From assembly GCF_009569385.1 (NCBI RefSeq), contig NZ_WBOF01000003.1:715834-779833 (forward strand): a stretch of DNA of 64,000 bases, given 5' to 3'. Shown in pieces: positions 32,977-41,359 of this stretch (positions within the stretch are counted from its first letter, which is position 1; the number at the start of each line of letters is the position of its first letter). The notes beneath the pieces are model-generated. The model searched no databases and was not told where the DNA came from. It saw only the letters and a list, made by a program, of their open reading frames with translations. A program made the position numbers and the translations under genes. Origin of the DNA: Streptomyces kaniharaensis. GTDB taxonomy: Bacteria > Actinomycetota > Actinomycetes > Streptomycetales > Streptomycetaceae.

Positions 32977-33846
32977 ATGACCATGCTGCTGGTCCAAGGC
33001 TCGTACAAGATCATCGGCTCTGAGCCCGACGGCGACACCATCCACTTCGTCCCCACCGACCCGACCGTCTGGAACAAGCTTCCGGCGTGCACCCTGCCCA
33101 AGCACAACGCCACCACCGGCGAGACCCGGCTCCGACTGGACGGCATCGACGCTCTGGAAACCCACTACGACCGGACCGGGCCGAGCGTCGCCCAGCCACT
33201 GGAATTCGCCCACAAGGCCGCCGAGGAGTTGCTCACCTTCCTCGGCTTCAGCAACGTCCAGCGCACCGGCGAAAAGGTCACCGCCGCCACCCCGGCCCAG
33301 ACCCCCGGGTTCATCCTCACCCAGGGCGCCGACAAGCTCGGTCGCTGCGTCGCGCTGATCGGCGCGGGTGCGCCGCCGGCCGCCGACGGCACCCAGGTCC
33401 AAGTGGACGTGGCGCTGCTGCGCACCACCGCCAACCACCACCTCCTCTCGCTCGGCCTGGTCTACCCGACCTTCTACAGCAAGCTCCCCCAGGATCTGCG
33501 GACCGAGCTGACCACGGTCGCCAGGCAGGCCCGGACGAACGGACTCGGGCTCTGGCCCAAGGACGTCACCACCGCGACCGGTGGCGCAGTCATCACCGGC
33601 ATGTCCTCCCTCACCAACGACGTCGTGATCCTGCCGAAGCTGTTCCGACGGCTGGTGGACCACTTCAACCTGGTCGAGCAGACGCTCGCCTGCTTCCCGG
33701 CCTACCTGGCCGGCAAGGAGGACAACCTCAAGGTCCTGCCGGCCAACACCCCCGAGCTGACCCTCAAACCGCTGGTCCAGATCATCAACGGCAACGCCAT
33801 CCGGATGACCAACCAGCCCGAAGACATCGTCTACGCCGAAGGCTGA
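32977..33846 (+). CDS. Staphylococcal-nuclease-like (thermonuclease fold) protein
   Basis: A 289-residue protein whose first ~190 residues follow the SNase OB-fold: DGDTIHF (calcium-type Asp), RLRLDGIDALETHY (counterparts of Arg35 and Glu43) and GADKLGRCVALI (counterpart of Arg87), so the catalytic set looks intact. There is no signal peptide. The last ~100 residues (TNDVVILPKLFRRLVDHFNLVE) form an extension that I do not recognise from nucleases. It is the first gene of a three-gene operon with a sugar-dehydrogenase small subunit (11 bp gap) and a GMC flavoprotein, an unexpected pairing. Confidence 0.75.
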   Translation: MTMLLVQGSYKIIGSEPDGDTIHFVPTDPTVWNKLPACTLPKHNATTGETRLRLDGIDALETHYDRTGPSVAQPLEFAHKAAEELLTFLGFSNVQRTGEKVTAATPAQTPGFILTQGADKLGRCVALIGAGAPPAADGTQVQVDVALLRTTANHHLLSLGLVYPTFYSKLPQDLRTELTTVARQARTNGLGLWPKDVTTATGGAVITGMSSLTNDVVILPKLFRRLVDHFNLVEQTLACFPAYLAGKEDNLKVLPANTPELTLKPLVQIINGNAIRMTNQPEDIVYAEG

Positions 33847-33857
33847 GGAGCCCCATC

Positions 33858-34265
33858 ATGAGCGATGCCACCGACTTCCTCGCCCTCTCCGAACTCCTCA
33901 CCGGGGAAACAGGCTTGGACGAACAACTCGCCGAGGCCTACCGGGGCCGACTCTCCGACGCCTACCCGCAGGACCTCCCCGCCCTGCTCACCGCCTACCG
34001 CGCCGCCGCCACCCAGGGCAACCCGCTCGGCGCACTGACCACCGCGGTCAACGCCGACCCCAAGCTGGCCCGGGTCACCCGGGAGACCGTCACGGCCTGG
34101 TACACCGCCCAGTTCCTCAAGCCCGACGAGACGCCCGACGCGCCCGCGACCCCGCAGCAGTACCAGTCGGGCCTGATCTGGCAGGTCATCAAGGCCCACC
34201 CGCTCGCCACCGCCCCCGTACCCCCGGCGGCCAGCGGCTACGGCTACTGGACCCAGCACCCCTGA
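33858..34265 (+). CDS. Small subunit of a membrane-type sugar/sorbitol dehydrogenase (FAD-SLDH-like)
   Basis: A 135-residue helical protein with FLALSELLTGETGLDEQLA at the start, a VTAWYTAQF core and a C-terminal QYQSGLIWQVI...GYGYWTQHP. This fits the small-subunit family of FAD-dependent sorbitol/fructose/gluconate dehydrogenases. Family members in proteobacteria carry a Tat signal and help export the flavoprotein; no signal is seen here, so this complex may stay cytoplasmic. It lies 14 bp before the GMC oxidoreductase gene, its expected partner. Confidence 0.75.
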   Translation: MSDATDFLALSELLTGETGLDEQLAEAYRGRLSDAYPQDLPALLTAYRAAATQGNPLGALTTAVNADPKLARVTRETVTAWYTAQFLKPDETPDAPATPQQYQSGLIWQVIKAHPLATAPVPPAASGYGYWTQHP

Positions 34266-34279
34266 GCCGAGGAGATCCC

Positions 34280-35998
34280 GTGAACCCGAATGCCCCATAC
34301 GACGTGGTGATCGTCGGCGCCGGTGTGGCCGGTTCCCTCACCGCCTGCCGGCTCAAGGCCACCAGGCCCGATGCCCGTATCCTCATCCTGGAGGCCGGCA
34401 ACAACCCCACCACCCCCGGCGAGCGCGCCGCCTTCGTCGACACCTACCAGATCTCTCCCACCAAGTCCGTCCCCTCCCCGTACGCCGAACTGCCCAACAA
34501 CAAGGAGAAGTTCGCCCCCTCCTCGGACGGCGTCCCGGACTTCACCGTCATGAACCAGTACTACGACGAGGACGGCAAACTGGACGTCTTCGCCAGCGGC
34601 TTCCAGCGGATGATCGGCGGCAGTACCTGGGCCTGGCGCGGCAACACCCCGCGGTTCGTCCCCAACGACTTCCAGCTCAAGACGAAGTACGGCGTGGGCG
34701 TCGACTGGCCGTTCAGCTACGACGAGCTGGAGCCCTACTACATGCAGGCCGAGAACGAGCTCGGCATCTCCGGCAACGCCACCGAGTGGGTCGGCATCAC
34801 CCCGCGCAGCGGCGACTACCCGATGCCCGGCATGGCCCCCAGCTACGGCGACGAGCTCGCCCGCACCGCACTGTCGACGATCAAGCCGATCGACGGCATC
34901 CCGGTGAAGATTGTCACCACCCCGCAGGCCCGCAACTCTCAGCCCTACCGGGGGCGTAGCGCCTGCCAGGGCAACTCCAGCTGCATTCCGGTCTGCCCCA
35001 CCGGCGCCAAGTACGACGCCTCCATCCACGTCAACAAGGCCCGCGACGAACTGGGCGTGGAGCTGCGGACGGCCAGCGTGGCCACCCGCATCGTCCCGCC
35101 GGCGGGTGACGGCCAGCCGTACACCGTGTTCTTCCGCGACTGGACCACCGTCGACCACGCCGAACAGCAGCTCACCGCCAAACACGTGGTGCTGGCGCTG
35201 AACGCGATCGAGACGCCCAAGCTCTGGCTGCTCTCCGGCCTGAACAACAGCAGCGACCAGGTCGGCCGCAACCTCATGGACCACCACTCCGCCGAGATGA
35301 TCGGTCTGTTCGGCCAGCCCGTCTACCCGTTCCGCGGACCGCAGTCCGCACTCGGCGTCGACACCTTCCGCGACGGCGACTTCCGCAAGAACAACGGCGC
35401 CTTCCGCATGACCATCGGCAACGACGGCTGGGGGCGCAGCGGCTCCCCCGAGAAGACCCTGCAGAGCTTCCTGTGGGACGACACCAACAAGAAGGTGAAA
35501 CTCCTCGGCAAGCCGCTGCAGCAGGCCGTCGCCGACAAGGTCACCAGGATGCTGCGGATCAGCATCTCCACCGAACAGCTCCCCAACCCGGACAACCGCG
35601 TCACGCTCTCCGACAAGACGGACGCCCTCGGCATTCCCCACCCGAAGATCGCCTACAAGCTCGACGACTACTCCAAACGCGCCCTCGCCTACGGCCACAG
35701 TGTCACCCGCCGGATGTGGCAGCACCTTGAGGACACCGCGGGCGCCACCCGGATCGACCCCGTCCAGCCGACCCTCAAGTACAACGGCGCCGGCCACCTC
35801 ATGGGCACTATGCGCATGGGCGACAAGGCCAGCGCCGTGGTCGACGCCTGGGGCAACTCCCATGACCACCCCGGCATCTGGATCGTCGGTTCCTCCGTCT
35901 TCCCCACCGGCGGCACCGCCAACCCCACCCTCACCGTCGCCGCCCTCACCCTGCGCACAGCAGACGCCCTCGCCGACGCCCTCGCAACCACCCCCTGA
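34280..35998 (+). CDS. GMC-family FAD-dependent sugar dehydrogenase, large subunit
   Basis: A 572-residue flavoprotein. The N-terminal dinucleotide fold is VVIVGAGVAGSLTACRL. The substrate-side region has RMIGGSTWAWRG, and a cysteine pair lies in CQGNSSCIPVCPTGAKYDA, typical of membrane-type gluconate/fructose dehydrogenases that may bind an Fe-S centre. The C-terminal GMC block has HLMGTMRMG and ANPTLTVAALTLRTAD with the catalytic His-Asn region. There is no signal peptide. The GTG start follows GAGGAG. It is likely to oxidise a sugar or polyol with electrons passed to an unidentified acceptor; no cytochrome c subunit is encoded next to it. Confidence 0.88.
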   Translation: MNPNAPYDVVIVGAGVAGSLTACRLKATRPDARILILEAGNNPTTPGERAAFVDTYQISPTKSVPSPYAELPNNKEKFAPSSDGVPDFTVMNQYYDEDGKLDVFASGFQRMIGGSTWAWRGNTPRFVPNDFQLKTKYGVGVDWPFSYDELEPYYMQAENELGISGNATEWVGITPRSGDYPMPGMAPSYGDELARTALSTIKPIDGIPVKIVTTPQARNSQPYRGRSACQGNSSCIPVCPTGAKYDASIHVNKARDELGVELRTASVATRIVPPAGDGQPYTVFFRDWTTVDHAEQQLTAKHVVLALNAIETPKLWLLSGLNNSSDQVGRNLMDHHSAEMIGLFGQPVYPFRGPQSALGVDTFRDGDFRKNNGAFRMTIGNDGWGRSGSPEKTLQSFLWDDTNKKVKLLGKPLQQAVADKVTRMLRISISTEQLPNPDNRVTLSDKTDALGIPHPKIAYKLDDYSKRALAYGHSVTRRMWQHLEDTAGATRIDPVQPTLKYNGAGHLMGTMRMGDKASAVVDAWGNSHDHPGIWIVGSSVFPTGGTANPTLTVAALTLRTADALADALATTP

Positions 35999-36029
35999 CC
36001 ACCGAGCACCACGGCGTGGCCCGGCTCCC

Positions 36030-36569
36030 TCAGTCGACCACCACGCCGTGGTCGCGGGCCAGCCCCGCGAGCCCATCGGCCCAGCCCAGGCCGACGGCAC
36101 GCAACTTCCACACCTGCTCGTTCCCGGAGCGGTGACGGTAGATCTCCGCGACGGCCATCGCCTTGATCTCCGCATCGCCCGGAGGTTGGAACTCCCAGGT
36201 GCTGTCACCGACTTCGACGGTCAAAGTCGCTCCGGTGAGCGCATCGCAGAACAGTCCGGTCTCCACGTCCATGTTGACGGAGACGACCACGCGTCGAACC
36301 GTGTCCGGCAGCGCCTCCAGCACGAGAGCGGCCCGCTCCACCGTTCGTCCGCCCTCGACCTGCTTGGCGAACAGCCTGGCTGTGTCGCCAACGGCCTGCG
36401 GCTGGTTGTAGAACGGAAGCCCCGGCTGCCGGGGACTGTCGCCGACGAAGCCGTCAAGGTACTCTCCGCTGCCCTCGACCGTGCGGACGCCGGGCCGGTC
36501 CAGCAGGCCAAGCCCGATGTAGGCGGTGATCTCCGTCAGGCGGCCTGACGTGCAGCTCGTGCCCGCCGC
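36030..36569 (-). pseudogene. TerD-family protein lacking a recognisable start
   Basis: The minus frame reads EITAYIGLGLLDRPGVRTVEG at its beginning (shown as EITAYIGLGLLDRPG), then LPFYNQPQA, then the TerD hallmarks VRRVVVSVNMD, AVAEIYRHR and WKLRAVGLGWADGLAGLARDHGV. TerD proteins are calcium-binding stress/tellurite-resistance factors. Upstream of the homology the frame meets a stop (complement of 36570-36572) before any ATG, GTG or TTG, so the 5' end seems lost or uses a non-standard CTG. The body itself has no internal stop. Confidence 0.6.
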
Positions 36570-36653
36570 TCAGGCCGCGGCTCCCCCAGTGCCTCCCAAG
36601 GCAGATCCGGCCGACCGAGCGTGATGCCGCAGGCCGCACCGTATGCTCGTCGG

Positions 36654-37577
36654 ATGGAGACGAACGGCGTGCGCCGGTGTGAAGTGCTCGTGATAGGAGC
36701 GTACTTCGCGGATCTGGTGTTCCACGGCCTGCCGCAGTCGGCGGAGCCTGGTGGCGAGGTGTTCGCTGAGGGCTTCGCGCTGGTGCCCGGCGGCGCCTAC
36801 ACGCTGGCCATGGCGATGCACCGGCTCGGGCGTGATGTGGTGTGGAGTGCGGATTTCGGCACGGACCTGTTCAGCGGCGAGGTGCTGGCCGCCGCACGCG
36901 CTGAGGGGCTGGTCGAGACGGCCTTCCGCCACCATCCCTTCCCGGTAAGGAGCCTGACCGTCGCCCTGTCCTCTCCTAGCGACCGGGCCATGGTCAGCTA
37001 CCAGGATCCGGTCACCCACGAGCCGCTCGTCCCGCTGCTGCACAGGCATCGGCCCCGGGCTCTGATGCTACCTCAACTACGTTGGGACGCCGAGGTGCTG
37101 GAAGCATCCCAGGCTGCCCGGCGGCTCGGCACGCTGGTCGTCATGGACTGCCACGACACGCCCGTGACTCTTGACGATCCAGCGGTACGCCGCGCCCTCG
37201 CACACGTGGACGTCTTCACGCCGAACGTCGCCGAAGCCCTGCGCCTGACCGGCGCCGTCGACCTGGACGAAGCAATCGCAGAACTCGCCGCACTGGTGCC
37301 GACCCTGGTGGTCACGCGGGGTTCGGACGGGGCTGCCGCTGTTCGGGACGGCAAGCGCCATGACGTCCCCGCCGTTGCCGTGAGGGCCGTGGACACCACC
37401 GCGGCCGGCGACTGCTTCAACGCCGGATTCGTCCACGGCCTGCTCGCCGACTGGGAGTTGCCGGCCTGCCTCGCCGCCGCGGCGGCCTGCGGCGCTGCGG
37501 CGACCACCGGCCCGGGCTCCAGTGCGGCCCTTCACGCCGAGGACCTCGACAGCGGGCAGCAGCACCCGGTCTCGTGA
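36654..37577 (+). CDS. PfkB-family carbohydrate kinase
   Basis: A 307-residue ribokinase-type sugar kinase. The N-terminal GG hinge is VPGGAYTLAMAM. The second signature is DTTAAGDCFNAGFVHGLL, where the usual DTxGAGD has Ala for the first Gly but the catalytic Asp is kept. ATP-loop residues VVTRGSDGAAAV are also present. The substrate is unknown. A TATGCT at 36642-36647 places the transcription start about at the ATG, so the mRNA is probably leaderless. It lies just upstream of the HAD-GT20 fusion gene, suggesting a joint role in making or recycling a sugar-phosphate-derived solute. Confidence 0.88.
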   Translation: METNGVRRCEVLVIGAYFADLVFHGLPQSAEPGGEVFAEGFALVPGGAYTLAMAMHRLGRDVVWSADFGTDLFSGEVLAAARAEGLVETAFRHHPFPVRSLTVALSSPSDRAMVSYQDPVTHEPLVPLLHRHRPRALMLPQLRWDAEVLEASQAARRLGTLVVMDCHDTPVTLDDPAVRRALAHVDVFTPNVAEALRLTGAVDLDEAIAELAALVPTLVVTRGSDGAAAVRDGKRHDVPAVAVRAVDTTAAGDCFNAGFVHGLLADWELPACLAAAAACGAAATTGPGSSAALHAEDLDSGQQHPVS

Positions 37578-37658
37578 CCTCACCGCCCTCGACACACACA
37601 ATGGGCCGGATGAGGTGAACACTTCACCCCACTGTGCGATCGTGTTAGCGTCCGTCGG

Positions 37659-39746
37659 ATGTCGAGAATTCTGGTCACCGATCTGGACGGCACCTTACTC
37701 GGCGGCGACCTGGAGGACCGGCGCCGGCTGCGGGACGCGCTGGCCCGTCATCCCGAAGTGACCGTGGTGTTCGCAACTGGCCGCGGACTGACGTCGATCC
37801 GCAAGGTCCTGCGGGACCCGCTCGTCCCGAGGCCGCGGTGGATCATCGCGGACGTCGGCGCCACCGTGCTCGACGGCACCGACTTCTCCACCGTCGAACC
37901 GCTGCAGGAACAGTTACGCGCCGGCTGGCCGGGGCAGGAACGCGTCCGGGCCGCATTACGCCGCTTCCCCGGGCTCACCTACCAGCACGGCGTCATCCAG
38001 GACGGCCGCTGCTCGTACCACCTGGCCCCCGAGCACCTCACCGGTGAGCTCACCGAGGCGGTGGACGCCCTCGGCTGCAGCTGGACGTACTCCGCGGACC
38101 GCTACTTCGACGTCCTGCCGCCGGCGGCCTCCAAAGGCAGCGCACTGCGGGCCCTGGCCGACAAACTGGACTGGCCGGCCGAGGAGATCCTGGTCGCCGG
38201 CGACTCACTCAACGATCTGTCACTGTTCCGCCTCGGCGCCCACGGGGTGGTCGTCGCCGGCGCCGAACCCGCGCTGCTCGCGGCGGTGGCCGACGATCCC
38301 CAGGTCCACCGCCCGCACCAGCGGGGCGCGGCCGGCATCCTCGCGGCGCTCCGAACACTGGGCTGGGTCGCCCCGGCCCGCACCGGGCCCGAACCCCGCC
38401 ACTCACTCGTGGTCGGATACCACCGCCCGCCCCTGCACTGGACCGGCGAGAGCTGGCAGCCTCCCACCAGCCCCAACGGCATCCTCCCCACCCTGACCAG
38501 CGCCTTCACCGACGGCCTGCCGGGAGGCATTTGGGTCACCGCCCTGACCGGCGATCATCCCAAGGTCACCCGCGAGCAACCCACCGCGCCGCCGCTGTCC
38601 CCCGTACCGCTCACCACCGACGAGTGGAGCGGCTACTTCCACCACGCTTGCAAGGAAACCCTCTGGCCGGTCCTGATGTCCGAACCGGGCCGCTTGGTGT
38701 TCGACGACCGAGCCTGGGCCGAGTACCGCACCGTCAACGCACGCTTCGCCGAACACATCAGCACCCTGGCCGCTCCCGGCGCGACGGTCTGGCTGCACGA
38801 CTACAACCTCTGGCTGGTCCCGGGCCTCCTGCGCGCAGCCCGTCCCGACCTGCGCACCGGGCTGTTCCACCACACCCCCTTCCCTCCCCCGGACGTCTTC
38901 GCCACCCTGCCGGTCGCCGCCGAACTGCGCGCCTCGCTCGCCTGCCTGAACTGGGCCGGCTTCCACACCGCCGCCTTCGCCGACCACTTCCGCCGGACCC
39001 TGGCCGGCTTGCCCCCGCGACCACGCGTCCAGGTCTGCCCACTCGGCGTCGACCGCCCCGCTATCGAAGCCCTCGCACGCACCCGCACACCATCACCCCG
39101 AGCCGGCGCAGCGCAGCTGGTGCTGTCCGTCGAACGCCTCGACTACGCCAAGGCCCCCGTGCAGAAGGTCGACGCCATCGCCCGACTCCTGGCCCAGCGG
39201 CCCGACTTGCGCGGACGGCTGACCTTCCGGCTCGTCTGCCCGCCGCCCGAACCAGGCCTCACCGCCTACGACACCACCCGTGCCCTCCTCGAGCAGCGCA
39301 TCGCCGAGGTCAACGACGCATGGAAGAAGCAGGATTGGCGCCCGGTGGACTATCTCCCCCGAAGTCTCTCCTTCGCCGAGGTCGTCGACGAGTACCTGGC
39401 CGCCGACGTGCTGTGGGTGACCTCACTGCAGGACGGGATGAACCTGACGGCCAAGGAGTTCATCGCCGCCCAAGCCACCCTCCCCTCCCATCGCGTGGGT
39501 GGGCCGGGCGTGCTGGTGCTCTCCCGCCACGCCGGCGCCGCCGCCGAACTCGGCGACGCGGCCCTCCTCACCGACCCGCGCTCCCCGGACGACCTCACCG
39601 CTGTCCTCGCCAAGGCCCTCACCCTCACCCCCACGGAACGCCGCACCCGCATGCACCGACTCGCCACCCTCCTCGGCCACGAACGACCTGCCGGCTGGGC
39701 AGCCCAGATCATCCACGCGATCCGCCGCCCCGATCCCGTGTCCTGA
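37659..39746 (+). CDS. HAD phosphatase-GT20 glycosyltransferase fusion (GgpPS-like)
   Basis: A 695-residue bifunctional protein. Residues 1-~235 form a HAD-IIB sucrose-phosphatase-like domain with the nucleophile motif LVTDLDGTLL and GDSLNDLSLF. Residues ~320-690 form a GT20 (trehalose-6-phosphate synthase type) domain with VWLHDYNLWLVP, LFHHTPFPPPD, SVERLDYAKA and TSLQDGMNLTAKEFIAAQ. Phosphatase first and GT20 second is the order known for bifunctional glucosylglycerol-phosphate synthase/phosphatase, whereas trehalose enzymes usually are the reverse or separate. It likely makes a compatible solute such as glucosylglycerol; trehalose or another glucoside is possible. TAGCGT 8 nt before the ATG suggests a leaderless transcript. 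Confidence 0.82.
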   Translation: MSRILVTDLDGTLLGGDLEDRRRLRDALARHPEVTVVFATGRGLTSIRKVLRDPLVPRPRWIIADVGATVLDGTDFSTVEPLQEQLRAGWPGQERVRAALRRFPGLTYQHGVIQDGRCSYHLAPEHLTGELTEAVDALGCSWTYSADRYFDVLPPAASKGSALRALADKLDWPAEEILVAGDSLNDLSLFRLGAHGVVVAGAEPALLAAVADDPQVHRPHQRGAAGILAALRTLGWVAPARTGPEPRHSLVVGYHRPPLHWTGESWQPPTSPNGILPTLTSAFTDGLPGGIWVTALTGDHPKVTREQPTAPPLSPVPLTTDEWSGYFHHACKETLWPVLMSEPGRLVFDDRAWAEYRTVNARFAEHISTLAAPGATVWLHDYNLWLVPGLLRAARPDLRTGLFHHTPFPPPDVFATLPVAAELRASLACLNWAGFHTAAFADHFRRTLAGLPPRPRVQVCPLGVDRPAIEALARTRTPSPRAGAAQLVLSVERLDYAKAPVQKVDAIARLLAQRPDLRGRLTFRLVCPPPEPGLTAYDTTRALLEQRIAEVNDAWKKQDWRPVDYLPRSLSFAEVVDEYLAADVLWVTSLQDGMNLTAKEFIAAQATLPSHRVGGPGVLVLSRHAGAAAELGDAALLTDPRSPDDLTAVLAKALTLTPTERRTRMHRLATLLGHERPAGWAAQIIHAIRRPDPVS

Positions 39747-39997
39747 CCACGCCTCATGGACATGCTCCGCGGGACCGAACGACCTCGCGGTCGGTGCCGG
39801 CCCACCGGCCGGATGCGGATGCCGAACTCCTTGGCGTAGGAGACGCGGCGGCGCGCGAACCGGCCCGCGCGCCGTTGGGCGGTGGCGGCGTGATCCAACC
39901 GATGAGCGTGGCCATGCATGAGTGCGTCAGGTCCAAGGAATGATCACGGCGAGCTCGGCGAAGCACATCGCGGCCCGCGCCCGCGCATCGGCCACCT

Positions 39998-40318
39998 GTG
40001 AGCGGCTTCCTCGAGCGCCAGCGCGACACGCTGGCCATGGCATGTGCGGGGCTCACCTCCGACCAGCTCAGGGAACGGGCCCTGACCCCCTCGGGCTTGT
40101 CCCTGCTCGGTCTGGTCCGGCACATGGCCGACGTCGAGCGGACCTGGTTCCGGAGCGTGTTGAACGGCGAGAACAGCAGTGCTCACTGGCCCCGGAGCGA
40201 CGGCGGTGCTTTCGACGTCGACACCGCGGACCCGGTCGAGGCATTCGAGACCTGGCACGAGGAGTGCGCCCGATCCCGCGACATCGTGGACGCCGCCTGC
40301 CACACCAGTTCACGGTGA
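39998..40318 (+). pseudogene. DinB/DUF664-family fragment
   Basis: Reads GFLERQRDTLAMACAGLTSD and LLGLVRHMADVERTWFRSVL, then AFETWHEECARSRDIVDAAC, the N-terminal two thirds of a DUF664 (DinB-like four-helix) protein. It ends abruptly with CHTSSR and a stop at the point where a P450 fragment on the opposite strand begins; the usual C-terminal helices and metal His are missing. The first ~20 residues are also absent. Confidence 0.65.
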
Positions 40319-40455
40319 CACGGCACGTACGCCCGGGTGGGCCCCAGCCGGATCTCCACCAGGTCACCGAACGCCGGTAGCGACTCCAGGAAACCCAGCG
40401 GCTGCCGCATCAACTGCCACGCGTGGCCCACCAGCGGAAGCGCCCCGGGTGCCCC
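40315..40455 (-). pseudogene. Cytochrome P450 N-terminal fragment
   Basis: The minus strand reads LPLVGHAWQLMRQPLGFLES, then LPAFGDLVEIRLGPTRAYVP and CHRELV, the proline-rich entry and first strands of an actinobacterial P450. It stops where the DinB fragment begins. No haem-binding part is present, so it is a relic of a rearrangement. Confidence 0.65.
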
Positions 40456-40492
40456 CGAACGTGTATGTCATGACTACCGCCTTCTCAATCCC

Positions 40493-41359
40493 TCACACCT
40501 TGGCGGGGATGTAGTAGGGCCGGTTGTGGGCGGCCACGGGAGCCGATTGGTAGGTCCAGACTCCGGCGGCAAGGGAGTTGCCGAGGAGGTCGGTGAGGTG
40601 GCGGCCGACGCTGCTTGCGGGGTCGGCGACGGTGAGCCGGACCCGGGCTCGGTTGGTGTCGTCGAGGGGGTGGTACTGGTAGGGCTGGTAGACGTTCATG
40701 GGGCCGGCGAGCAGGCCGCCCAGCGGGTCGGTGCCGTAGCCGGTGATGGGGGTGTTGTTGACGGGCTCGGGGGTCAGGCCGGTCAGGTCGGCCTGGAAGG
40801 AGAACAGGGTGTGGTCCTGGCGGTCGATGCCGGTGCGGTCGACGGTGAGGCCGGCCTGCTTGCAGGTGATCGACCAGGTCCTGTGTTGCGCCGGGCCGTT
40901 GAGGGAGGGCATGGTGGTCTCGAACCAGCCGGGGTATTTGGGTTCGGCGTAGAGCTTGGTGCCGGCGTCGATGGCGAGCGGGTTGTCGCACAGGACGTGG
41001 ATGCGGGCGATGCCCAGGAGTTTGGTCTGGTCGAAGCCTCGCGCGTACTGGTCGTAGCCGAGCGCGGGCAGGCGGCCGGCGGCACCGGCGGGGTGGGCGA
41101 CGATGTTGACCTCGATCTCCTGGGTGATGCCGCCACCGTTCGGGTACTGGGCGAAGTAGAGCTGGTAGTTGAGCGAGACGCAGGCCCGTCCGTCGAAGTC
41201 GGCCGCGACCAGGTCGGGATGGTGTTCGGCGAGGACCTCCCGAACGGGATCCGGATCGACCAGGTAGTCAAGACCGATGTTGTGCAGCGCCCCGTAGTGG
41301 AAGGGCAGTTGGTACGGCGCGGGGACGGGCGGCAGGGGCAGCGGCTGGTCCGGGCTCAT
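40493..41359 (-). CDS. Acetoacetate-decarboxylase-fold protein (probable)
   Basis: A 288-residue protein without signal or membrane helices. The pattern VCREVL-type early strand, a central run ending AGTKLYAEPKYPGWFET (resembling the G.ELWGFPKK region of acetoacetate decarboxylases) and several YQ-Y strands suggest the ADC/MppR beta fold, but the match is loose and the Schiff-base lysine cannot be assigned with certainty. The start ATG overlaps the stop of the upstream GMC dehydrogenase gene (ATGA), so it is the third gene of a coupled operon. It may act on the keto product of that dehydrogenase. Confidence 0.6.
   Translation of the reverse strand: MSPDQPLPLPPVPAPYQLPFHYGALHNIGLDYLVDPDPVREVLAEHHPDLVAADFDGRACVSLNYQLYFAQYPNGGGITQEIEVNIVAHPAGAAGRLPALGYDQYARGFDQTKLLGIARIHVLCDNPLAIDAGTKLYAEPKYPGWFETTMPSLNGPAQHRTWSITCKQAGLTVDRTGIDRQDHTLFSFQADLTGLTPEPVNNTPITGYGTDPLGGLLAGPMNVYQPYQYHPLDDTNRARVRLTVADPASSVGRHLTDLLGNSLAAGVWTYQSAPVAAHNRPYYIPAKV

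Noticed and set aside
34244..36208. 654-residue minus-strand frame opposite the GMC dehydrogenase
   Set aside because: Val/Gly/Asp-rich shadow without domains, while the plus strand carries all flavoprotein motifs.
38531..39943. Plus-strand second-frame protein inside the HAD-GT20 gene
   Set aside because: Arg/Pro-rich alternate frame with no motif; the HAD-GT20 frame is convincing throughout.
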